Shown here one piece after another: positions 1-6,122 of a stretch of DNA of 9,745 nucleotides. The position numbers and the translations under genes were made by a program. The notes beneath the pieces are model-generated. The model did not search any database. It was given only the letters and a program-made list of their open reading frames with translations, and was not told the DNA's origin. Positions within the stretch are counted from its first letter, which is position 1. Each line of letters starts with the position of its first letter. The DNA is from Bacteroidota bacterium (lineage in GTDB: Bacteria > Bacteroidota > Rhodothermia > Balneolales > HLUCCA01), in assembly GCA_003448835.1 (NCBI GenBank), contig DLXM01000275.1:1-9745 (forward strand). Reading direction: 5' to 3'.

Positions 1-1
1 T

Positions 2-760
2 TTCGGAAGCAGTCACAGAGCTCACAGTTCCGTTGCCGGAATAACAGATTTTGTTCAACCAGCTGCTGCAGGATTTCTTTTGGAAAAAGAAATTCGATAT
101 CTAAGCGAGAGTGTAAATAATCCCAAACGACCATTTGTAGCTGTACTTGGTGGAGCGAAAGTTTCCGATAAAATTCCTGTTATCGAAAACTTACTCAATA
201 AGGTGGATACAATCATCGTAGGAGGTGGGATGACTTATACCTTTTATAAAGCGATGGGATTACCTATTGGTAAATCAATACTGGAAGAAGATCGCGTTGA
301 ATTGGCTGGTGAATTAATTCAAAGAGCAAAAGAATTGAATGTAAATCTGATGCTACCGGTTGATTCTGTGGTTTCACAGGAATTCAATAATGATGCTCCA
401 TTTAAAACTGTCGGTAAAGATGGTATAGAAGATGGATGGATGGCTTTGGATATTGGTCCCAAAACAGTTCAGCAATATTCCGACACGATAAAAAATGCCG
501 GAACTGTAATCTGGAACGGTCCGATGGGTGTTTTTGAAATGTCTAATTTTTCAAACGGCACATTTTCTGTGGCCAAATCTCTGGCTGATGCTACCCAAAA
601 AGGAACAATTTCAATAATTGGTGGTGGAGATTCTGCTGCAGCTATTAAAAAAGCCGGGCTTGATAAAGACGTAACGCACGTTTCTACCGGTGGTGGTGCA
701 AGCCTTGAATATCTTGAAGGTAATGAGTTACCCGGAATAAGCTGTCTGACTGAAAAATAG
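2..760 (+). CDS. pgk: Phosphoglycerate kinase, C-terminal part (5' end outside window)
   Basis: Phosphoglycerate kinase transfers the acyl phosphate of 1,3-bisphosphoglycerate to ADP, giving ATP and 3-phosphoglycerate in cytoplasmic glycolysis, and runs in reverse in gluconeogenesis. The reading frame is open from base 2 and begins with [10 protein letters not shown], the conserved substrate-side segment that normally lies near residue 160. About 252 codons are therefore present of a usual 390-400. Visible signatures include [10 protein letters not shown], the hinge-region [18 protein letters not shown] (512-538), the nucleotide-binding GGGDSAAA (620-643) and the C-terminal STGGGASLE. All look intact, so this is a functional gene cut by the window edge, not a pseudogene. 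A TTG at 80 lies inside the conserved core and is not the start. The gene ends with TAG and is followed by a hairpin and a bidirectional terminator, so it is the last gene of its transcript. Confidence 0.97.
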   Translation, partial: FGSSHRAHSSVAGITDFVQPAAAGFLLEKEIRYLSESVNNPKRPFVAVLGGAKVSDKIPVIENLLNKVDTIIVGGGMTYTFYKAMGLPIGKSILEEDRVELAGELIQRAKELNVNLMLPVDSVVSQEFNNDAPFKTVGKDGIEDGWMALDIGPKTVQQYSDTIKNAGTVIWNGPMGVFEMSNFSNGTFSVAKSLADATQKGTISIIGGGDSAAAIKKAGLDKDVTHVSTGGGASLEYLEGNELPGISCLTEK

Positions 761-761
761 A

Positions 762-806
762 TGTTTCTGACATTCATTTATTGGATGCTAAATTTTTTCA
801 GAAACA
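762..806 (+). repeat. Inverted repeat just after the pgk stop codon
   Basis: TGTTTCTGA (762-770) is the exact reverse complement of TCAGAAACA (798-806), with 27 bases between them. In the pgk transcript this can fold into a 9-bp stem two bases after the stop codon, upstream of the main terminator. The T-run lies inside the loop side rather than after the stem, so it is not a standard terminator. It may protect the 3' end of the mRNA, but that is inference. Confidence 0.4.
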
Positions 807-822
807 CATGCATATAAAATAG

Positions 823-858
823 AAAGCCTCCCGATTTGTAATCAGGAGGCTTTAATTT
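823..858. terminator. Bidirectional intrinsic terminator between pgk and the FKBP gene
   Basis: AAAGCCTCC (823-831) pairs perfectly with GGAGGCTTT (845-853). GAT (833-835) and ATC (841-843) extend the stem after one mismatch, leaving a TTGTA loop. On the + strand the stem runs into a T-rich tail (TTTAATTTT); on the - strand it runs into TTTCTATTTTAT. It lies between the 3' ends of two convergent genes, so it probably stops both pgk and the leftward trk/FKBP transcript. Confidence 0.9.
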
Positions 859-881
859 TGATATAAACGGAGTAATAAAAA

Positions 882-1310
882 CTAAATGATTTCTATTAAT
901 TCAATATCAAAGGTGAGCGCTTGTCCGGCTAAAGGATGATTTGCATCCAGTTTTACTAAATCATCGTTAACTTCCCGAATAGTTACATTTAAAGGCGCAC
1001 CATTTGGTTGCTGCATTTGTAAAACCATTCCAACTTCTGGGGAAATATCCGGTGGGATTTGTGAACGATTGATATCTACAACCATATCCTCACGAACTTC
1101 ACCATAAGCTTCTTCAGATGGAATCCTGACTTTAGTTGAATCGCCGACTTTCATGCCTTCTACAGCATTTTCAAAACCTGGAATCAACTGTCCTTGTCCC
1201 ATTGTGAATTCTAGTGGTTCCCGGTCTCTGGAGCTGTCAAATACAACACCATCATCAGTTGTTCCCGTGTAATGAACCCTAACTGTATTAGTTTTTGTAA
1301 CTTGTGACAA
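882..1310 (-). CDS. SlyD-like FKBP-type peptidyl-prolyl cis-trans isomerase
   Basis: This is a 142-residue cytoplasmic prolyl isomerase and folding helper of the SlyD/SlpA branch of FKBP proteins. The FKBP half shows VRVHYTGTTDDGVVFDSS (about residues 10-27), GQLIPGFENAVEGMKVGD (40-57) and EEAYGE. Residues about 72-120 replace the FKBP flap and match the insert-in-flap chaperone domain. The chain then returns to the FKBP fold with the SlyD signature ANHPLAGQALTF (123-134). It ends at IELIEII, so the His/Cys-rich metal-binding tail of E. coli SlyD is absent and a nickel role is not supported. The start is TTG at 1310: an AGGAT Shine-Dalgarno lies 8 bases upstream, a stop lies 9 bases further upstream in frame, and no ATG intervenes. 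It follows trkH by 91 bases on the same strand with no obvious terminator, so read-through from trkAH is possible. Confidence 0.93.
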   Translation of the reverse strand: MSQVTKTNTVRVHYTGTTDDGVVFDSSRDREPLEFTMGQGQLIPGFENAVEGMKVGDSTKVRIPSEEAYGEVREDMVVDINRSQIPPDISPEVGMVLQMQQPNGAPLNVTIREVNDDLVKLDANHPLAGQALTFDIELIEII

Positions 1311-1401
1311 AATAATATCCTATTTGTGAAAAATTAATTGAGCACTAAATATAAGGGTATCCAACCTTAATGTCAGGCTAAAACAGCATTTCAAAAATTG
1401 G
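1311..1401 (-). other. 91-bp gap between trkH and the FKBP gene
   Basis: Read leftward, this gap holds one weak hairpin, TAAGG-loop-CCTTA, with no T-run after it, and the AGGAT ribosome-binding site of the FKBP gene next to its TTG start. No convincing promoter or terminator is visible. Whether the FKBP gene is co-transcribed with trkAH is therefore open. Confidence 0.4.
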
Positions 1402-2916
1402 TTACTCTTTCCAGTATGGTACTGAGAATAAAACAAGGACGGTGAAGAGCTCTAATCTTCCAATCAGCATCAATAGTGATAAAATCCATTTCCCAATAGC
1501 TGGCATAGATGCGAAATTGTCCGTTGGTCCAAAACTGCCCATGGCCGGACCAATATTCCCCAGACTGGAGATACTTGCAGATAGTGCAGAAACCGGATCA
1601 ATTCCAATTATTGATAATAATGCAGCACCAATCAGAAATAAAAGGGCATATAGCATAAAAAAGCTTAATATTTTACGAACCATTGGTGGTTCAATTATTC
1701 GATTGCCAACTCTGAGAGGTAGTACTGCCCGTGGATGCACACTCTGACGAATTTCTCTACTAACTGTTCTGAACAAAATCATATGTCTGAACATTTTAAC
1801 ACCACCACTTGTTGATCCTGCACATCCACCGGTAAAAAACAAAGCGAGAAGTATTATGAGTGCAAAGGAAGGCCAAATAGAATAATTATCAGTAACATAT
1901 CCAGTTGTAGTGATGATTGAAATGGCTTGAAATGCGCCATATCTTATTGAATCAGATACAGAATAATCACTCGTCCACCAAAGTGTAACTGATATGAAAA
2001 TCACTGTTATGATTGTTATTAAAGTATAAAACCGGGTTTCTCGATTGTTGATGTAATTATTGAATTCACCTCGCATTAATCTAAAGTGCATCGCAAAACT
2101 AATACCGGCTAAATACATAAAGACGATTATAACCCAGTCGATGTATGCAGAATCGAACCAACCAACACTTGCATCTTTTGTTGAGAATCCCCCTGTTGCC
2201 ATTGTTGACATCGCATGATTTATTGCATCAAACCAATTCATTTTAGGATGGACCCAAAGTAGCAGAAAATGAATTAAAGTAAATATTAAATAAACTCCCC
2301 ACAGATATTTAGCTGTCTGTTGTACTCTGGGTGTAATTTTGTCATTTTCAAGAACACTAGATTCTGAATGAAATAAATTGGTACTGCCTAAACTTAAAAA
2401 TGGTAGAATTGCCACAGATAAAACGATGAACCCCATGCCACCCATCCAGTGTAACATCGATCTCCAAAATATGATACTTGCAGGTAGATCTTCGATTGCC
2501 AGATTAAATCTACCATCATGTGAAATGCCTCCGAATATGGTGGCACCAGTCGTTGTAAGGCCACTCATTGTTTCAAAAAAAGCATCTGTAAAATCATTGA
2601 GCGAACCGGATAGTAAAAACGGAGTGCTACCGAATAATGACAAAACGATCCAGGTGATCGATACAATAAAAAAAGCTTCTCTTGGACGAATATCGTCCGA
2701 TGGTTTAAAAAAGAAATAAAGTAATCCGCCGATTAAAAAAGCGAATCCAGCGGAAATTAAATAAGCCCAAACTGTTGGTTCATTATAGGCCCAGGCAATC
2801 GGAATAGGTATGATTAATGCAAAACCCATGAAGAAAGTGAACGCACCTACAATTCCAAGAATCAATTTGAAATCAACTTTAGGACGTACACCCGGATTTC
2901 TTCGTTTACGAATCAT
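1402..2916 (-). CDS. trkH: TrkH-family potassium uptake protein, membrane subunit
   Basis: This is the K+-translocating inner-membrane subunit of a Trk/Ktr uptake system, which works with cytoplasmic TrkA. The 504 residues are close to the usual TrkH length (about 480-510) and are dominated by hydrophobic helices. All four pore-loop repeats of the TrkH/KtrB fold can be seen, each with its filter glycine: MSGLTTTGATIFGG (Gly124), MSTMATGGFST (near Gly243), ISIITTTGYVTD (Gly339) and ISSLGNIGPAMGS (near Gly456). Other family marks are HWMGGMGFIVL (156-166), FFTGGCAGSTSGGVK (360-374) and the C-terminal GRLELFTVLVLFSVPYW. The start is ATG at 2916. Its A is also the last base of the trkA stop codon (TGATG), so trkH is probably translated by reinitiation after trkA. 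The N-terminus is very basic (RKRR), consistent with an inside orientation. No key residue appears missing. Confidence 0.96.
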   Translation of the reverse strand: MIRKRRNPGVRPKVDFKLILGIVGAFTFFMGFALIIPIPIAWAYNEPTVWAYLISAGFAFLIGGLLYFFFKPSDDIRPREAFFIVSITWIVLSLFGSTPFLLSGSLNDFTDAFFETMSGLTTTGATIFGGISHDGRFNLAIEDLPASIIFWRSMLHWMGGMGFIVLSVAILPFLSLGSTNLFHSESSVLENDKITPRVQQTAKYLWGVYLIFTLIHFLLLWVHPKMNWFDAINHAMSTMATGGFSTKDASVGWFDSAYIDWVIIVFMYLAGISFAMHFRLMRGEFNNYINNRETRFYTLITIITVIFISVTLWWTSDYSVSDSIRYGAFQAISIITTTGYVTDNYSIWPSFALIILLALFFTGGCAGSTSGGVKMFRHMILFRTVSREIRQSVHPRAVLPLRVGNRIIEPPMVRKILSFFMLYALLFLIGAALLSIIGIDPVSALSASISSLGNIGPAMGSFGPTDNFASMPAIGKWILSLLMLIGRLELFTVLVLFSVPYWKE

Positions 2917-4265
2917 CAGTTAAATTTATCGGTTACATCATCGATTACACTACTCTGACAAAACACAAGTACAGAATCTCCATCATTAATTACGGAAGTA
3001 CCAATCCCAATACTTGCTTTACCTGATGAAATTATCCCTCCAATAACACAGCCAGCAGGAAGTTTTAATTTTGAAAGTGGTTTATTAATGAAAGGAGATG
3101 AGCTGCCTAATTTCATTTCCAGAACTTCAGCTTCAATTCCATTCAATGCCGCAGTATTCATTAAATTTTTACCCCGAACATGACGATGGATTTCGTTGGC
3201 AGCTGATAGTTTTTTGTTAACTGAAGAATCCAATCCAATTGTCTGACTCAGGGGGATGTAGTCGGATTTGGAAACCATTGCAATGACTTTTTTTACTTTC
3301 AAATGCTTGGCCATAAGACAAGAAATGATGTTTGATTCCTCATCGTCGGTAACAGCTATGAAAACATCAGTATCCATAATTCCCTCAGATGCCAGCAAAC
3401 GAGGGTCAGTCGGATCACCATTTAAAACTAAGATTTTCCTATTATCGGATGCAATTTTATAACTGATATCATAATCGGGCTCAATTAGCTTGATATTCCA
3501 GTCAGGACGAGCTTCCAATAACAATTTCGCCACTTTTCGACCAATAACACTGCCACCGGCAATCATAATATTATGGATGTTTTGCTCGGATATGCCCGTT
3601 GATCGTATAATTTGTTTTATGTCATGATTTAACGCAATGGCAAAAATATGGTCATTACCGCGTAATTTGTCACTACCTTTTGGAATTATTGTAATACCGC
3701 CACGTAATATTGCTACAACTCGAAAATTGATATTTTCATTTTGTTGAGCGTACTCTTCGATAGTTAAGCCAATAATTGGTGAATCTTTATCTAATCGAAT
3801 CCCAATAACCTGCATCTGTCCACCAGCTAAATCAACTACATCCGATGCGGCAGATCGTTTTACCAGTTGAACAATTTCAAAAGCAACACTTAGTTCCGGA
3901 TTAATAACTACATCAATTCCCATATCTGAAGGGACAATTGGGGATCCGGGTATCAAAAATTCTTCATTTCTGATTCGCGCAATTACCTTACGGGCCCCAA
4001 GTCGTTTACTCATTAGCGATGCCATCATATTGACTTCATCAATATTCGTTGCCGCAACTACTAAATCAGCATTTTTGACACCGGCTTTAATTAAATCAAC
4101 AGCAGAGGTACCACTACCTTCGATAGCTAATATATCGCTATTATCGGTCGAATGGGCTAAAGCAACCCGATCGGTGTCCAAGACAACTACATCATGTTTT
4201 TCACGCGATAGCATTGTTGAAAGATCAACACCAACATCACCTGAACCAATAATTACAATTTTCAC
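2916..4265 (-). CDS. trkA: TrkA, NAD-binding regulatory subunit of the Trk K+ uptake system
   Basis: TrkA is the cytoplasmic gating ring of the Trk system; in this family it binds NAD(H) or adenine nucleotides and controls TrkH. The 449 residues match the E. coli size (458) and the usual fold of two RCK-N/RCK-C pairs. The first Rossmann unit has GSGDVG (residues 7-12) and the ribose-binding acid at the end of strand 2 (VVVLD, Asp30). The second has GGSVIG (237-242) and IKLIEPD (Glu262). TrkA-C regions lie at about 140-215 and 375-445. The start is GTG at 4265: the following MKIVIIGSGDVG is the standard N-terminus, and the frame upstream reaches a stop without an ATG. No clear Shine-Dalgarno precedes it, so translation may be modest. 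It is the first gene of the trkAH unit and diverges from the K+ channel gene across 76 bp. Confidence 0.95.
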   Translation of the reverse strand: MKIVIIGSGDVGVDLSTMLSREKHDVVVLDTDRVALAHSTDNSDILAIEGSGTSAVDLIKAGVKNADLVVAATNIDEVNMMASLMSKRLGARKVIARIRNEEFLIPGSPIVPSDMGIDVVINPELSVAFEIVQLVKRSAASDVVDLAGGQMQVIGIRLDKDSPIIGLTIEEYAQQNENINFRVVAILRGGITIIPKGSDKLRGNDHIFAIALNHDIKQIIRSTGISEQNIHNIMIAGGSVIGRKVAKLLLEARPDWNIKLIEPDYDISYKIASDNRKILVLNGDPTDPRLLASEGIMDTDVFIAVTDDEESNIISCLMAKHLKVKKVIAMVSKSDYIPLSQTIGLDSSVNKKLSAANEIHRHVRGKNLMNTAALNGIEAEVLEMKLGSSSPFINKPLSKLKLPAGCVIGGIISSGKASIGIGTSVINDGDSVLVFCQSSVIDDVTDKFN

Positions 4266-4341
4266 TTTTGAATACGTATTTTGAGTTGATTCACAATTTC
4301 GTGTCTTTTAGCGACAAATAAAAAGAGTAAAATTTAACTCC
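4266..4341. promoter_or_regulatory. Divergent promoter region between trkA and the K+ channel gene
   Basis: Only 76 bp separate the two divergent start codons, so both promoters and any operator must overlap here. The most distinctive element is a perfect 10-bp palindrome, AATACGTATT (4271-4280), lying 5 bases upstream of the trkA GTG. A TAAAAT hexamer (4328-4333) could be a -10 element for the channel gene but has no good -35 partner at normal spacing. Exact promoters cannot be fixed by eye. The call rests mainly on gene arrangement. Confidence 0.5.
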
Positions 4342-6030
4342 ATGAAATTCATTAGTTCACAAGTTGCCTATTTCTTTCAGAATCGAAGAGCAAAAACAAA
4401 TATTGCCCGATTAGTACGGTTTATATTGGTCTTGGTTGGACTTATCATTTTGTACAGTGTGATATTTCATTATATCATGGAATTGGAGGGAAGGGACTAT
4501 TCCTGGATTTCAGGTTTTTATTGGACGCTAACGGTGATGTCTACATTGGGATTTGGAGACATTACATTTAATTCCGACTTGGGAAGGATGTTCTCGCTTA
4601 TTGTACTTCTTTCCGGAATTGTGTTTTTGTTGGTCATGTTGCCATTCACGTTCATACAATTTTTTTATGCTCCGTGGTTAGAGGCTCAAAATAGAAGCAG
4701 AGCACCAAGAGAACTTCCATCTACAACTAAAAACCACGTTATAATTACCAATTTTGATCCGGTAACTAAAGCATTAATAGAAAAACTGACTTCGTACAAT
4801 TACAACTATGTACTCATTATAGCAGATTTGCAAAATGCATTGAACTATAGTGATATGGATTATAACGTCATGGTTGGAGAATTGGACGATCCAAATACCT
4901 ACAGGAAAGCGCGAATCGAAAATGCTGCATTATTGGTTGCAACCGGAAGTGACATGTTAAACACTAACATCACATTTACTGCAAACGAAATCAGTGATAA
5001 AATTAAAGTAGCATCGATAGCGAATTCACCAGACTCTGTTGATATTTTGAAACTTGCAGGAAGTGAACATGTATTGCAACTTGGTGTGATGATGGGACAA
5101 TCACTTGCACGCCGAACAATCGGGGGGAATGCAAGAGTTCATGTTATAGGGCGATTTGACCAATTGGTCATTGGTGAAGCTCCTGCAACTGGCACTCCTC
5201 TCGTAGGTAAAACACTTGCAGAAAGTAAGTTAAGAGAAGCTGTTGGAGTAAATGTAGTAGGACTCTGGGAACGTGGGAAATTTATTTCTGCGCGTCCCGA
5301 CACGCTTATAAATGTAAACTCGGTATTAGTTTTAGCTGGATCTGTTGATCAACTTCGAAACTATGACGACTTCTTCGGTATTTACAACATAAAAGATGGT
5401 CCGGTTATCATTATTGGTGCTGGAAGAGTTGGACGAGCGACAGCTAAATCATTAAATGATCGTAAAATGGATTTTGTAGTAGTTGAGAAAGATCCGGTTC
5501 GCGCTAAAAGATGTGGCAATTATGTAGTTGGAGATGCAGCTGATAGAGAGATTTTGTATGAAGCAGGGATGGAAACAGCCCATACAGTAATTATCACCAC
5601 TCATGATGACGATACCAATATATACCTGACATTATATTGTAGAAAACTTCGACCCGATCTAAAAATCATAGCCAGATCCACTCTTGATCGAAATGTGAGT
5701 ACACTTCACAGAGCGGGGGCCGATTTTGTAATGTCCTATGCATCGATGGGGTCAAATGCGATTTTTAACATTCTACAACGTGATGAAGTACTTATGATTG
5801 CAGAAGGATTGAATGTATTCCGGATGGATGTTCCTACAAAACTGATTGGAAAAACCATCAAGGAAACTGATATACGACGAATCACTGGGTGTAGTATCAT
5901 AGCAATTAATCAAGGTGATGGACTATTGATCAATCCAGACCCTATGGTAACTATGAATACTAATTCAGAAATAATATTGATAGGATCACAAGAATCAGAG
6001 AAATTATTTGTGGATTATATTAATGAATAG
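4342..6030 (+). CDS. Two-helix potassium channel with two RCK modules (GsuK/MthK-like)
   Basis: This 562-residue protein looks like a ligand-gated K+ channel of the inner membrane. After a basic N-terminus come TM1 (about 23-45), a pore helix with the selectivity filter TLGFGD (68-73) and TM2 (about 83-107). Two regulator-of-K+-conductance modules follow. The first (about 131-345) has a Rossmann-like unit starting HVIITNFDPV, where the glycine motif is lost, then a TrkA-C region. The second (about 353-562) has an intact nucleotide-binding GAGRVG (359-364), an acidic residue at the end of strand 2 (VVVEKD, Glu382) and a final TrkA-C region. The overall order matches the GsuK type, in which one chain carries both RCK modules. 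The filter has Leu and Phe where the classical filter is TVGYGD. The ATG start has only a weak purine-rich upstream stretch. It diverges from trkAH, suggesting a counterpart to K+ uptake. The ligand cannot be read from the sequence. Confidence 0.92.
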   Translation: MKFISSQVAYFFQNRRAKTNIARLVRFILVLVGLIILYSVIFHYIMELEGRDYSWISGFYWTLTVMSTLGFGDITFNSDLGRMFSLIVLLSGIVFLLVMLPFTFIQFFYAPWLEAQNRSRAPRELPSTTKNHVIITNFDPVTKALIEKLTSYNYNYVLIIADLQNALNYSDMDYNVMVGELDDPNTYRKARIENAALLVATGSDMLNTNITFTANEISDKIKVASIANSPDSVDILKLAGSEHVLQLGVMMGQSLARRTIGGNARVHVIGRFDQLVIGEAPATGTPLVGKTLAESKLREAVGVNVVGLWERGKFISARPDTLINVNSVLVLAGSVDQLRNYDDFFGIYNIKDGPVIIIGAGRVGRATAKSLNDRKMDFVVVEKDPVRAKRCGNYVVGDAADREILYEAGMETAHTVIITTHDDDTNIYLTLYCRKLRPDLKIIARSTLDRNVSTLHRAGADFVMSYASMGSNAIFNILQRDEVLMIAEGLNVFRMDVPTKLIGKTIKETDIRRITGCSIIAINQGDGLLINPDPMVTMNTNSEIILIGSQESEKLFVDYINE

Positions 6031-6122
6031 TTTTTAAAACCATTTTTACCGCTGTTGACAACTTAAAAAAATAATCTTAGTTAGATTCTGTAGTGAATCA
6101 ATATCCTATAATTAAAAATAAT

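Noticed and set aside
469..777. Open frame on the - strand across pgk, and similar open frames opposite trkH, trkA, the peptidase and the response regulator
   Set aside because: They lie antisense to clear protein families, show no recognisable domains or start signals, and are explained by codon bias of the real genes.
6055..6060. Exact TTGACA hexamer between the channel and peptidase genes
   Set aside because: It matches a sigma-70 -35 box, but at 16-18 bases downstream there is no acceptable -10 (TAGTTA or similar), so a promoter call is not supported.
6107..6112. Perfect TATAAT upstream of the peptidase ATG
   Set aside because: It is only 10 bases before the start codon and has no -35 partner. 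It would give an almost leaderless mRNA, and the AT-rich context makes chance likely.
6093..6122. GTG at 6093 as the peptidase start
   Set aside because: It would place ten polar residues before a well-formed signal peptide, and it has no ribosome-binding site.
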